This document shows, one piece after another, positions 1-6,774 of a DNA stretch of 13,368 nt (position 1 is the stretch's first letter; each line of letters begins with the position of its first letter). The notes beneath the pieces were generated by a model, which was not told the DNA's origin, ran no database searches, and was given only the letters and a program-made list of their open reading frames with translations. The DNA is taken from positions 1 through 13,368 of the forward strand of contig JAGBQS010000219.1 of NCBI GenBank assembly GCA_017632695.1, in the 5' to 3' direction. Position numbers and translations under genes: made by a program. Origin of the DNA: Bacteroidales bacterium. Its GTDB lineage: Bacteria; Bacteroidota; Bacteroidia; Bacteroidales; UBA3663.

Positions 1-264
1 CTTAATCATCGAACTCGGGTTGATGCCTACAAAAGGAGATTCGATGGCCAGTTCGTCCGGATGATACTGCTCAATCAGACCAAGCACACGTTCGTAGATC
101 CGCTTCAGGCGCAGGTAATGGCTCTCAAGCTTTTTGAGCTGCAAGACACCCATCACCATGAGTTCAGGTTTACGGTCAGTAACGCGCAACAGACCGTAGC
201 CCATCACGTTCGTTCCAGGATCGATGCCCAGAATCACCTTTTCGACACCTGCTGCGACCTGCAT
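1..264 (-). CDS. ruvC: RuvC Holliday junction resolvase, N-terminal part (cut by window edge)
   Basis: RuvC is the endonuclease that cuts Holliday junctions after RuvAB branch migration. Only the first 88 residues are inside the window and the rest lies to the left. The sequence shows the RNase-H-like opening strand ILGIDPGTNVMGYG at residues 11-24, with the first catalytic aspartate at D15, and the second acidic strand DELAIESPF at about 70-78, with E75 as the likely second metal ligand. The later pair of catalytic aspartates is off-window. The ATG at 262-264 lies 12 bases downstream of the stop of the DUF4369 gene, so it is probably the last visible gene of the ilvE-kdsC-maf-DUF4369 unit. 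The family call is firm. Whether the gene is intact cannot be judged. Confidence 0.95.
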   Translation of the reverse strand, partial: MQVAAGVEKVILGIDPGTNVMGYGLLRVTDRKPELMVMGVLQLKKLESHYLRLKRIYERVLGLIEQYHPDELAIESPFVGINPSSMIK

Positions 265-276
265 GTTTACTTTGTA

Positions 277-1041
277 TTATTCCTTATCAAGCTCGTCGAG
301 CACACCTTCCAGCTCTTCAGGGTAGCCGTATTCATCATCAGCTCCCCCTTCTCCGTAAATCGATTTGTAATACTGAATACGGGTTGCCATCAGTTCGCTG
401 TTGCGCACATATTCCGAATATTCGGACAAAACAGACTCCAATTCCTCGGACGACTGGATGGATGCTGTCTGCACGTTAGCGGCATACACACCGATCAGGT
501 TGTCCTGATTGGCCTGATAAACTGAATCGACATAATCTGAAAGAACCTGGTTGCAACGCAAATACAGATCCATCATAACCGAATCCGGCAGCGTTTCGTT
601 ACCGTTGGCACGCATAGCGTCCACTTCGTCGTAAAGCTGCATACTGATCTGGTCGGCAAATTCCTGGATTCCGGCAATGCCGTCGTTGATAGGTGTACCC
701 TGGGCCAGAACCGTCTCGCCCATCTCAACACTGATTGCTCCCTGTTCGATTGCCAGCATACCGATTCCATAATCGGAAACAATGTAGGCAAAAAATGGAT
801 TATTCTTGCTTACAGCACCTGTAAACATGAATTTTTCATCGATGATTTCCGCAGAGTCGATAGGATTGTTATCGAGGCCTATCAGATAGACACTACCCTC
901 AATCGGACCGCGATTAATCACGGTATCGCCCAACTGGAACGTTTCAGGGATATTGAAACTACCTTCGATGGTGTATATCTGGCTGTCGCTGCACGATGCA
1001 AGAACAACTGCCGAGATAGCAAATAATACAAGTTTTTTCAT
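277..1041 (-). CDS. DUF4369-domain lipoprotein without a thioredoxin domain
   Basis: This 254-residue protein has a lipoprotein signal peptide: MKK, a hydrophobic stretch, and the lipobox VLASC with the lipidated cysteine at C17. Residues about 23-130 look like a DUF4369 domain: YTIEGSF, then VYLIG, PIDSA, KFMFTG, FAYI, LAIEQG and GTPINDG, in the usual order. In many Bacteroidales proteins this domain precedes a thioredoxin/TlpA-like domain. Here the C-terminal half (about 130-254) is acidic and helical-looking, has no CxxC, and ends in an acidic tail (EELEGVLDELDKE), so it is not a thiol-disulfide oxidoreductase. It is probably anchored in the inner or outer membrane facing the periplasm; its role is unknown. 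It sits between maf and ruvC with short gaps (15 and 12 bases), consistent with co-transcription. Confidence 0.85.
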   Translation of the reverse strand: MKKLVLFAISAVVLASCSDSQIYTIEGSFNIPETFQLGDTVINRGPIEGSVYLIGLDNNPIDSAEIIDEKFMFTGAVSKNNPFFAYIVSDYGIGMLAIEQGAISVEMGETVLAQGTPINDGIAGIQEFADQISMQLYDEVDAMRANGNETLPDSVMMDLYLRCNQVLSDYVDSVYQANQDNLIGVYAANVQTASIQSSEELESVLSEYSEYVRNSELMATRIQYYKSIYGEGGADDEYGYPEELEGVLDELDKE

Positions 1042-1056
1042 ATTGCTTCTTCTGTA

Positions 1057-1629
1057 TTAAACTTTAAGGGTCTGCAAAGCCGAATACAAACGCTGTACCG
1101 GCAGTCCCATTACATTAAAATAACTTCCTTCCAAACGGGTACAACCCACATAGCCGATCCACTCCTGGATGCCATAGGCTCCGGCTTTGTCAAAGGGTTT
1201 GTAATGATCCACATAATATGCAATCTGCCCGTCGGACAGTTTTGCAAAAGTGACATCGGTGCCGCAAACAAAGCTGAGCATATCGACAGCACTTTTAAGG
1301 CAAACGCCCGTATAAACCTGATGCGTCCGCCCGCTCAGTCTGCCAATCATACGGATGGCATCTTCCCTCGATTTGGGCTTTCCCATTTCTTCGCCGTCAC
1401 ACCAAACGATGGTATCGGCCGTCACAAGCACTTCTCCCGTGCCAAGCGGCTGGTCGTAGGCCGACATTTTCAGTCTGGCGATATACAAAGGGATGTCGGC
1501 AGCCTTCAGGTCCGAAGGATGCGTCTCGTCGATATCCTTCAGCTTAACCACCTCCATCGGGATATCCAACCCTGCCAACAGTTCCCGGCGTCGCGGACTG
1601 TTGCTTGCCAGCAATAGTTTTGTTACCAT
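1057..1629 (-). CDS. maf: Maf family nucleoside triphosphate pyrophosphatase
   Basis: Cytoplasmic Maf enzymes hydrolyse dTTP, UTP or modified nucleotides to monophosphates and so keep non-canonical nucleotides out of nucleic acids. The 190 residues are normal for the family. Visible signatures are SNSPRRRELL (9-18), ADTIVWCDGEEMGKPKS (71-87) with D72 as probable catalytic or metal residue, FDKAGAYGIQ (146-155) and EGSYFNVMGLP (167-177). The pattern fits the YhdE-like dTTP/UTP subgroup better than the YceF subgroup, but that is inference. The ATG at 1627-1629 overlaps the end of kdsC by 7 bases, so the two are translationally close, and the DUF4369 lipoprotein gene follows after 15 bases. Confidence 0.95.
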   Translation of the reverse strand: MVTKLLLASNSPRRRELLAGLDIPMEVVKLKDIDETHPSDLKAADIPLYIARLKMSAYDQPLGTGEVLVTADTIVWCDGEEMGKPKSREDAIRMIGRLSGRTHQVYTGVCLKSAVDMLSFVCGTDVTFAKLSDGQIAYYVDHYKPFDKAGAYGIQEWIGYVGCTRLEGSYFNVMGLPVQRLYSALQTLKV

Positions 1630-2141
1630 CCGAATGCAATTTTATCGCTCATCCAAAGCCCTTGTGCCTTCATTACCTGCTCGATGACATCACGGGCACA
1701 GGCGTTGCCGCCCGTGAACGGTGAAACATAAACTGAAATGGCGCGAATCTCTGGCGCTGCATCAGCCGGACAAACAGGCAGACCGACCAGTTTCATTACA
1801 TCGTAATCCGGAATATCGTCGCCCATATATAGGATTTCGTCCAGTTTGATACCCGTCTTGTTCATGATATCTTCCAAATCGGCCGTTTTATAGCTTGAGC
1901 CTAAATAAATATGCTGAACATGCAGATATTCGTATCGGCGGCGAATCTGTTCGCCCTTGCCTCCACTGATAATTCCGACCTGCAAGCCCATCTTGCAAGC
2001 CAGCTGGAGAGCATATCCGTCCTTGACGTTCAAAGTGCGCAAGGGCTGACCTTCGCTATCCATAGAGACTGTAGCATTGCTCAGAACTCCATCGACGTCG
2101 AAAACCAGCGCCTTGATTTTTGCAAGATCGTAATTTATCAA
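1623..2141 (-). CDS. kdsC: KdsC-type HAD phosphatase (3-deoxy-D-manno-octulosonate 8-phosphate phosphatase)
   Basis: KdsC dephosphorylates KDO-8-phosphate to KDO, a step in making the inner core of lipopolysaccharide. The 172-residue length is typical for these cap-less HAD enzymes. Motif I is FDVDGVLSNA (14-23) with nucleophile D15 and acid/base D17. Motif II is IISGGKGEQI with S59. Motif III lysine is probably K85. Motif IV is MGDDIPDYDVM (106-116). The C-terminal GGNACARDVIEQV (144-156) matches the glycine-rich GGxGAxRE-like tail that reaches into the active site of a neighbouring subunit. The gene starts 20 bases after ilvE and overlaps maf by 7 bases. Other KdsC-like phosphatases act on related sugar phosphates, so the exact substrate is inferred from family resemblance. 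Confidence 0.9.
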   Translation of the reverse strand: MINYDLAKIKALVFDVDGVLSNATVSMDSEGQPLRTLNVKDGYALQLACKMGLQVGIISGGKGEQIRRRYEYLHVQHIYLGSSYKTADLEDIMNKTGIKLDEILYMGDDIPDYDVMKLVGLPVCPADAAPEIRAISVYVSPFTGGNACARDVIEQVMKAQGLWMSDKIAFGW

Positions 2142-2161
2142 AAGAACAAATCTTTTAGTTT

Positions 2162-3184
2162 TTATTCGATTACGGTTACCCAGTTGTGCGTATCCTCAAT
2201 ATCGCCATACTGAATACCGCGAAGCGTCTCGTACAGTTTGGTACATACAGGACCCGGCTTATGATCGGGCAGAATCGTGTAGACCTTGTTATCGTCCAGA
2301 TCATCAATACGGTTGATTGGTGCAATAACGGCAGCCGTTCCGCACATAGCAGCTTCATCCAGATAAGCCAGTTCCTCCACAGGCATCGGACGGATCTCAA
2401 TCTTCAGACCCAGATCCTTGGCAACCTGCTGGATGCTCATGTTGGTGATGGAAGGCAGAATGGACTCCGACTCAGGCGTAACATAACGGTCGCCCTTAAT
2501 TCCAAAGAAGTTGGCCGGGCCGCACTCGTCAATAAACTTCTTGCTGCGTGCGTCCAGATAGATAACTGCGCTGTAGCCCTTCTGATGAGCCAGAACACCC
2601 GAAGCCAACGATGCTGCATAGTTTCCACCCACCTTCACACGGCCGGTACCCAGCGGTGCCGCACGGTCATAGCCGCGCATAATGCAACATGGGGTTGCCT
2701 TAAAACCATCCTTGAAGTATGGTCCTACCGGCATCACGAATACAATAAACTCATACTGATCGGCCGGATTAACGCCTACCTGAGGACCCGTTCCGAACAA
2801 TACCGGACGGATATACATAGAACAACCGGTCTCGTAAGGAGGAACCAGATCCTCGTTCAGCTTGACCACTTTCTTGATAGCCTCTTCGAACAAGCCATCC
2901 GGTAACGGCTGCATCAGAATAGTCCGACAGGTATTCTGCATGCGCTTGGCATTCTCGTCCATGCGGAACACCCGGATCTTTCCGTCTTTGCCGCGGAAGG
3001 CCTTCAAGCCCTCGAATCCAGCCTGACCATAGTGCAATACGGTAGCTGCCATATGCATCGTTACTTCTTCACTCTCGCTTACACGAAGCTCGCCCCATGC
3101 ACCGTTCTGGAAGGTGCACCGGACATTGTAAGGAGCCTTTCTGTAGCCAAAGCCCAAGGTGCTCCAATCAATTTGCTGTGCCAT
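2162..3184 (-). CDS. ilvE: Branched-chain amino acid aminotransferase
   Basis: This fold-type IV PLP enzyme transfers the amino group between glutamate and the 2-oxo acids of leucine, isoleucine and valine, at the end of branched-chain amino acid synthesis or the start of breakdown. It is 340 residues long, like the class II (eukaryote-like, about 340-360 residue) branched-chain aminotransferases. The PLP lysine is K184 in VKVGGNYAAS. FEGLKAFRG (57-65), MYIRPVLFGTG (123-133) and DECGPANFFG (219-228) are family signatures, as is the late CGTAAVIAPI (281-290). The ATG at 3182-3184 is the first gene after the divergent intergenic region, with a -7 box about 40 bases upstream, so it leads the minus-strand operon. 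Its pairing with kdsC and maf has no obvious metabolic logic. Confidence 0.95.
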   Translation of the reverse strand: MAQQIDWSTLGFGYRKAPYNVRCTFQNGAWGELRVSESEEVTMHMAATVLHYGQAGFEGLKAFRGKDGKIRVFRMDENAKRMQNTCRTILMQPLPDGLFEEAIKKVVKLNEDLVPPYETGCSMYIRPVLFGTGPQVGVNPADQYEFIVFVMPVGPYFKDGFKATPCCIMRGYDRAAPLGTGRVKVGGNYAASLASGVLAHQKGYSAVIYLDARSKKFIDECGPANFFGIKGDRYVTPESESILPSITNMSIQQVAKDLGLKIEIRPMPVEELAYLDEAAMCGTAAVIAPINRIDDLDDNKVYTILPDHKPGPVCTKLYETLRGIQYGDIEDTHNWVTVIE

Positions 3185-3222
3185 TGTTCTATTATTTTAT
3201 AATGTGTAGTCTAATTCGGGTG

Positions 3223-3230
3223 CAAATTTA
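3223..3230 (-). promoter_or_regulatory. Probable -7 box of the ilvE operon promoter
   Basis: On the minus strand the bases read TAAATTTG, an exact fit to the Bacteroidota -7 consensus TAnnTTTG, about 40 bases upstream of the ilvE ATG. At 19-21 bases further upstream there is no TTTG (the minus strand reads TGAA there), so this promoter lacks a recognisable -33 box and is weaker or activator-dependent compared with the other promoters in the window. Confidence 0.55.
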
Positions 3231-3321
3231 ATGAAATATTCCATACGATGTTCATTTTGACTGCTATTTTTTGTTTATTTGTTCAAAAAATGCCATTTTC
3301 ACAGAAAAAACAATAGAAAAA

Positions 3322-3353
3322 TTTGGCAGTTTTACAAAAAATGCCTACCTTTG
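3322..3353 (+). promoter_or_regulatory. Consensus Bacteroidota promoter for the bL25 gene
   Basis: TTTG at 3322-3325 is followed after exactly 20 bases by TACCTTTG at 3346-3353, a full match to the TTTG/TAnnTTTG promoter of the phylum. Transcription should begin near 3360, giving a 5' leader of about 135 bases before the bL25 ATG at 3496. Confidence 0.8.
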
Positions 3354-3359
3354 CGCCGC

Positions 3360-3495
3360 TTTTGAGTTTAACATCAGCACCCCAAGGATCAGCTGGGCTC
3401 CGAGTGAGTCAGGTACAAAGCTGCCGGTCGGGACGTGTATGGTATTTTGCCTCAACAAAGCAAAAAGAGTAACACATTATTAAACAAACAAAACA
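3360..3495 (+). promoter_or_regulatory. Long 5' leader of the bL25 mRNA, candidate autoregulatory RNA
   Basis: The predicted transcript carries about 135 untranslated bases, GC-rich in its middle (about 3376-3440) and A-rich just before the start codon. Short pairing options are visible: CCCA (3381-3384) with TGGG (3394-3397), CAGCT near 3390 with AGCTG near 3419, and TTTTGC (3445-3450) with GCAAAA (3460-3465) around a 9-base loop. None is long enough to prove a structure. Leaders that bind the encoded protein are known for several ribosomal protein genes, including the L25 gene of gammaproteobacteria. A similar role here is inference only. Confidence 0.4.
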
Positions 3496-4056
3496 ATGAA
3501 AGAGTATGCACTCGCTGGCACCAAGCGTGCCGAAAGCGGCAAGAAGGCTGCCAAGCAGCTTCGCGCCCAGGGTCTGATTCCTGCCAACCTGATTTCAAAG
3601 GAAGGCGCCGTATCGTTTACTGTTAAGGCTGCCGACGTCCGCAACCTCCTCTACACTTCACAGGTTTATGCCGTAAAGCTGAACATTGACGGTCAGGAGT
3701 GTCTGGCTGTCCTCAAGGAGGCTCAGTTCGGTCCTATCAACGAGGAACTTTATCACCTCGACTTCCAGAAGTTCGAAGCCAATGAGGCCATCACCGTAGC
3801 CATCCCTGTTAAGTTGGAAGGCTTTGCTGAAGGTGTCAAGGCCGGTGGTAAGCTGGTTAAGCAGGTTCGCTCGCTGAATGTAAAGGGTATCTACACCAAC
3901 ATCCCTGAGCGTCTGATTGTTGACGTAACTCCTATTGAGCTCGGTAAGACTTTGAGCGTTTCTGATCTGAAGTTCGAGAATCTTGAGATCATTACTGCTC
4001 CCAGCGTAATCGTAGCAGGTGTTAAGGCAACCCGCGCTTCTCGTCAGCAGGGTTAA
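3496..4056 (+). CDS. rplY: 50S ribosomal protein bL25, CTC/TL5 type
   Basis: bL25 binds loop E of 5S rRNA in the large ribosomal subunit. In its long CTC/TL5 form (general stress protein Ctc) an extra beta-rich C-terminal domain is present. This 186-residue protein has the long form. An N-terminal L25 domain covers about 1-90, with the typical GTKRAESGKKAAKQLRAQGL stretch at 8-27 and IPANLIS after it. A TL5-like domain covers about 95-180, beginning around NEAITVAIPVKLEGFAEG and including IPERLIVDVTPIELG. The tail ends RASRQQG. The A-rich stretch just before the ATG, without a Shine-Dalgarno sequence, is usual in this phylum. It is the first gene after a consensus promoter and is followed by a hairpin terminator. 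Confidence 0.95.
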   Translation: MKEYALAGTKRAESGKKAAKQLRAQGLIPANLISKEGAVSFTVKAADVRNLLYTSQVYAVKLNIDGQECLAVLKEAQFGPINEELYHLDFQKFEANEAITVAIPVKLEGFAEGVKAGGKLVKQVRSLNVKGIYTNIPERLIVDVTPIELGKTLSVSDLKFENLEIITAPSVIVAGVKATRASRQQG

Positions 4057-4084
4057 TTCCAGCGAACAAAAATCAAACTTCCCC

Positions 4085-4118
4085 TTCCCTCCCATTGAGG
4101 GAGGGGGATTTTCTATTT
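4085..4118 (+). terminator. Rho-independent terminator after bL25
   Basis: CCCTCCC (4087-4093) and GGGAGGG (4099-4105) pair around the loop ATTGA, extended by two T-G wobble pairs, and the stem is followed by ATTTTCTATTT. It lies 30 bases after the bL25 stop and just before pth. Because no consensus promoter is visible between it and pth, it probably attenuates rather than fully stops transcription, or pth uses a promoter of another kind. Confidence 0.8.
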
Positions 4119-4131
4119 CCGAAACATTTTC

Positions 4132-4695
4132 ATGAAATTTCTAATAGTCGGTCTGGGAAACATCGGTGAGGAATACTGGGGCACCCGACACAACATCGGC
4201 TTCAGAGTTGTTAATGCTTTAGCCGAAGCTCATGCAGCCAGATTTGAAGAAAACCGGTATGGCGCCACCTGTGAGTTCCGGCTCAAGAACCAACAGCTTC
4301 TCCTGCTTAAACCGAACACCTATATGAACCTGTCCGGCAACGCTGTCCGCTACTGGATGCAGGAAGAAAAGATTTCCATTGATCACATACTGATTGTGTG
4401 CGATGACATAGCACTTCCCTTCGGTACGCTTCGGATGAAGCCGAAAGGATCAGCCGGCGGACACAACGGACTGAAGGACATTGCCGCCAAATGCGGTGGC
4501 GAGAACTTTGCCCGTTTGCGCTTCGGCGTAGGCGGAGACTTTCCGCACGGAGCCCAAGTGGATTGGGTTCTGGGGCACTTTCCGCAGGAAGAGGAAGACA
4601 AGATGCCGGAGCGGCTGGAACAGACCACCCGCTTTATCGAGGAATTCTGCCTGGCAGGCATCAGCAACGCGATGAATAAATACAACGGGAAATAA
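4132..4695 (+). CDS. pth: Peptidyl-tRNA hydrolase
   Basis: Pth cleaves the ester bond of peptidyl-tRNAs that drop off ribosomes, recycling tRNA in the cytoplasm. It is 187 residues, normal for the bacterial family. Visible active-site features are GLGNIG (7-12) with N10, the catalytic H20 in TRHNIGF, the substrate-binding NTYMN (62-66), the aspartate pair of CDDIALPFG (90-98) that activates the histidine, and GSAGGHNGLKDI (106-117) with N112. The C-terminus ends with a helical NAMNKYNGK. The position right after bL25 puts two translation-quality genes side by side. The S4 gene starts 18 bases downstream, so the two are very likely co-transcribed. Confidence 0.97.
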   Translation: MKFLIVGLGNIGEEYWGTRHNIGFRVVNALAEAHAARFEENRYGATCEFRLKNQQLLLLKPNTYMNLSGNAVRYWMQEEKISIDHILIVCDDIALPFGTLRMKPKGSAGGHNGLKDIAAKCGGENFARLRFGVGGDFPHGAQVDWVLGHFPQEEEDKMPERLEQTTRFIEEFCLAGISNAMNKYNGK

Positions 4696-4713
4696 CCGAA
4701 ACGGCACAATATA

Positions 4714-5178
4714 ATGGCAAACGAAGTAAGAATCGACAAATGGCTCTGGGCTGTACGCATCTTCAAAACGCGCACCATTGCTACAGATGCCATCAAAATG
4801 GGACGTGTATCCATCGGCGGACAAAAAGTCAAGGCCTCGCGCAACGTTAAGGTGGGTGAGATCATCGACGTACGGAAACCGCCCATCACCTACTCGTTCA
4901 AGGTACTTGCCCTCAGCGACCATCGCATGGGTGCCAAAATGGTTCCCGGGTTTATGGAGAATGTCACCAGACAGGAACAGCTCGACCTGCTTCAGATGAA
5001 CCGTATCTCCGGATTCATCGACCGTGCCAAGGGTCTCGGACGGCCTACCAAGAAAGACCGTCGCGAAATAGATGACTTCAGCACACCGGAATATGTAGAC
5101 GAATTCGACTTCTCACTTGAAGATCTGGAAGAGTTCGACGAAGAAGACTGGAAAGAGATCGGATTGAACAACGAATGA
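4714..5178 (+). CDS. hslR: HslR-like S4-domain RNA-binding protein with acidic tail
   Basis: HslR (Hsp15) is a small S4-domain protein that in E. coli binds free 50S subunits carrying stalled nascent chains. This 154-residue protein has the S4 domain at about 5-65 (VRIDKWLWAVRIFKTRTIA, then MGRVSIGGQKVKASRNVKVGE) and the second conserved stretch GRPTKKDRREIDDF (109-122), which corresponds to the RPDKKERR motif of HslR. It differs from the E. coli protein in a strongly acidic C-terminal extension (about 120-150, rich in D and E). It probably acts on ribosomal RNA. The exact role in this phylum is inferred. The ATG at 4714 follows pth by 18 bases, matching a ribosome-rescue theme with bL25 and pth. 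Confidence 0.85.
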   Translation: MANEVRIDKWLWAVRIFKTRTIATDAIKMGRVSIGGQKVKASRNVKVGEIIDVRKPPITYSFKVLALSDHRMGAKMVPGFMENVTRQEQLDLLQMNRISGFIDRAKGLGRPTKKDRREIDDFSTPEYVDEFDFSLEDLEEFDEEDWKEIGLNNE

Positions 5179-5199
5179 AACCGGAAAAGAAGGTCGGAA

Positions 5200-5268
5200 A
5201 ACAAAAAAAGAAGGTCGTCATCACGACGACCATCTTCACTAACCTTAAATCTTATACCATGAAAAACA
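5200..5268 (-). ncRNA. Candidate small RNA between the S4 gene and cca, antiparallel to both
   Basis: On the minus strand a complete consensus promoter (5274-5305) is followed by about 35 unpaired-looking bases and then a hairpin with a U-tract: GGTCGTC, loop GTGAT, GACGACC, then TTCTTTTTTTG. Promoter and terminator sit about 55 bases apart with no room for a gene on that strand, so the simplest reading is an independent transcript of about 65-75 nt, starting near 5268 and ending near 5200. It lies antiparallel inside a plus-strand gene cluster. I have an unverified impression that similar promoter-hairpin modules recur in intergenic regions of Bacteroidales. No target can be named. Confidence 0.6.
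5201..5237 (-). terminator. Hairpin terminator of the candidate small RNA
   Basis: GGTCGTC (5213-5219) pairs with GACGACC (5225-5231) around a 5-base loop. On the minus strand the stem is followed by TTCTTTTTTTGT, a proper U-tract. On the plus strand the hairpin is followed by ATCTTCACT, not a U-tract, so it is a poor terminator for the S4 gene. Outer GAA/TTC pairing (5210-5212 with 5235-5237) across a 3-base bulge may extend it. Confidence 0.7.
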
Positions 5269-5273
5269 CGATG

Positions 5274-5305
5274 CAAAGGTATTACCTTTTTCTTTAGGAT
5301 GCAAA
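5274..5305 (-). promoter_or_regulatory. Consensus promoter on the minus strand, upstream of the candidate small RNA
   Basis: Read on the minus strand: TTTG (5302-5305), exactly 20 bases, then TACCTTTG (5274-5281). The -7 box is the same octamer as the bL25 promoter. No protein-coding gene on the minus strand follows within the intergenic space. Reading onward meets the hairpin with U-tract and then the 3' end of the S4 gene in antisense. Confidence 0.75.
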
Positions 5306-5328
5306 TAAAATTATAATATTTAGCCGAA

Positions 5329-6774
5329 ATGATAAAAAAACTGACGCAGAAAGATTTGATTTGTCATTTAAACATGCCAATCTTCAGCATCATTGGGGAG
5401 GAAGCAGATGCTTTAGGAAGGGAATGTTACGTGGTAGGAGGATATGTTCGCGATATCTTCCTGAACTGCCCGTCCAAAGACATTGACTGCGTCACAGTAG
5501 GTAGCGGTATCGAGCTTGCCCAAAAAGTAGCCAAACGTCTTGGCCGCGGAGCTCATCTTTCTGTTTTTCGGAATTTCGGCACCGCCCAGGTAAAATACAA
5601 GGGCATGGAAGTAGAGTTTGTAGGGGCACGCAAGGAAAGTTACAGCCACGATAGCCGCAAACCTGTTGTTGAAGACGGCACAATTGAAGATGATCAGAAC
5701 CGGCGCGACCTGACTATCAACGATATGGCAATCTGCCTGAACCAAAACAGATTCGGAGAACTGGTTGATCCCTTCAACGGAATGGAAGACCTCGACCAAG
5801 GTCTGATTCGCACGCCGCTCGACCCGGATATCACATTCAGCGATGATCCCCTGCGCATGCTGCGCGCCATCCGGTTTGCATGCAGATTCGAATTCAAGAT
5901 TGTGCCGGATACCTTCGAAGCCATTGCCCGCAACCGCGAACGTATTAAGATTATATCGGGCGAACGCATTATCGACGAGCTCAACAAAATTATGCTCTGC
6001 CGTAAGCCTTCCATTGGCTGGGCTCTCCTGCAGCGATGCGGATTGCTTCAGATTATTTTTCCCGAACTGCAGGCTCTTGCCGGCATCGAAACCCGCGAAG
6101 GCCGAGGACATAAAGATAATTTCGTTCATACAATCACCGTTCTTGACAACGTTTGCCGGGCAGAAAGCGAAGCCGGCCGGGAGCCTAACCTCTGGCTCCA
6201 TTGGGCAGCATTGATGCACGACCTGGGCAAAGCCCGCGCCAAAGCCTGGGACGAAAAGATCGGTTGGACTTTCCACAACCATGACTATCTTGGTTCACGT
6301 ATGGTTCTACCCATCTTCCGCCGCCTGAAACTTCCGCTGGGCGCCGAAGAGAAATATGTTGAGAAACTGGTGCTTCTCCACATGCGCCCCATCAATCTGG
6401 CAGAAGAAACCATAACCGACAGTGCCATCCGGCGTGTTCTTTTTGAGGCAGGCGACGACATCGATGACCTGATGACGCTCTGCGAAGCCGATATCACTTC
6501 CAAGATTCCTGAAAAGGTACGTCGTTTTTTGGACAATTTCAAGCTCGTTCGGCGTAAAATGCAGGAAATTGAAGAAAAAGACCGGATCCGCAACTGGCAG
6601 CCGCCTGTAGACGGTATCGAGATTATGGAACGGTACCATCTGACTCCTTGCCGTGAAGTCGGAATCCTGAAAGACTCCCTGAAGGATGCTATTCTGGATG
6701 GTATCTGCGGCAACAATCGCGAAGAAGCCCTTGCCTTTCTTGATAGCAAAGCCCATGAAATCGGAATCCTATAA
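5329..6774 (+). CDS. cca: CCA-adding tRNA nucleotidyltransferase with HD domain
   Basis: This enzyme adds or repairs the 3' CCA end of tRNAs using CTP and ATP without a nucleic acid template. The 481 residues carry, in order: the class II polymerase-beta head with VVGGYVRD (35-42) and catalytic DID (51-53); the RRDLTIND motif (125-132) and DDPLRMLRAIRFACRF (172-187) of the nucleotide-selecting neck; and an HD phosphohydrolase domain with FVHT (H267), MHDLGKARAKAW (296-307; H297, D298), FHNHD (315-319) and LLHMR (349-353). The HD domain is common in bacterial CCA enzymes and may have 2',3'-cyclic phosphatase or phosphodiesterase activity. The ATG at 5329 fits the N-terminal helix (LTQKDLICHLNMPIFSIIGE) of relatives. 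Its 3' end overlaps the YraN gene by 20 bases. Confidence 0.95.
   Translation: MIKKLTQKDLICHLNMPIFSIIGEEADALGRECYVVGGYVRDIFLNCPSKDIDCVTVGSGIELAQKVAKRLGRGAHLSVFRNFGTAQVKYKGMEVEFVGARKESYSHDSRKPVVEDGTIEDDQNRRDLTINDMAICLNQNRFGELVDPFNGMEDLDQGLIRTPLDPDITFSDDPLRMLRAIRFACRFEFKIVPDTFEAIARNRERIKIISGERIIDELNKIMLCRKPSIGWALLQRCGLLQIIFPELQALAGIETREGRGHKDNFVHTITVLDNVCRAESEAGREPNLWLHWAALMHDLGKARAKAWDEKIGWTFHNHDYLGSRMVLPIFRRLKLPLGAEEKYVEKLVLLHMRPINLAEETITDSAIRRVLFEAGDDIDDLMTLCEADITSKIPEKVRRFLDNFKLVRRKMQEIEEKDRIRNWQPPVDGIEIMERYHLTPCREVGILKDSLKDAILDGICGNNREEALAFLDSKAHEIGIL

Larger units (their letters stand above)
3185..3495. other. Divergent intergenic region between ilvE and bL25 genes
   Basis: This 311-base stretch contains no convincing gene. 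It holds outward-facing promoters for ilvE (minus strand, -7 box at 3223-3230) and for the bL25 gene (plus strand, 3322-3353), an AT-rich core between them, and a more GC-rich transcribed leader of about 135 bases in front of bL25 (listed separately). A 70-codon open frame across 3271-3483 spans the promoter boxes and is not considered coding. Confidence 0.8.

Noticed and set aside
2186..2905. A 239-codon open frame on the plus strand opposite ilvE.
   Set aside because: It is antisense to a complete aminotransferase with all catalytic motifs, and its translation resembles nothing recognisable.
3271..3483. A 70-codon open frame in the ilvE/bL25 intergenic region.
   Set aside because: It runs through the bL25 promoter boxes and leader and has no protein-like composition.
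5259..5297. A 12-codon frame on the plus strand (MKNTMQRYYLFL) just before cca, as a leader peptide.
   Set aside because: The same bases are better explained by the minus-strand promoter and the start of the small RNA. There is no plus-strand promoter or attenuator structure after it.
5413..6282. A 289-codon open frame on the minus strand opposite cca.
   Set aside because: It lies fully inside a firmly identified CCA-adding enzyme gene, shows no family motif, and is a product of codon bias on the other strand.
6686..6754. The upstream extension of the YraN frame (23 extra codons).
   Set aside because: Family length and the conserved opening favour the ATG at 6755. The extension would overlap cca by a further 69 bases.
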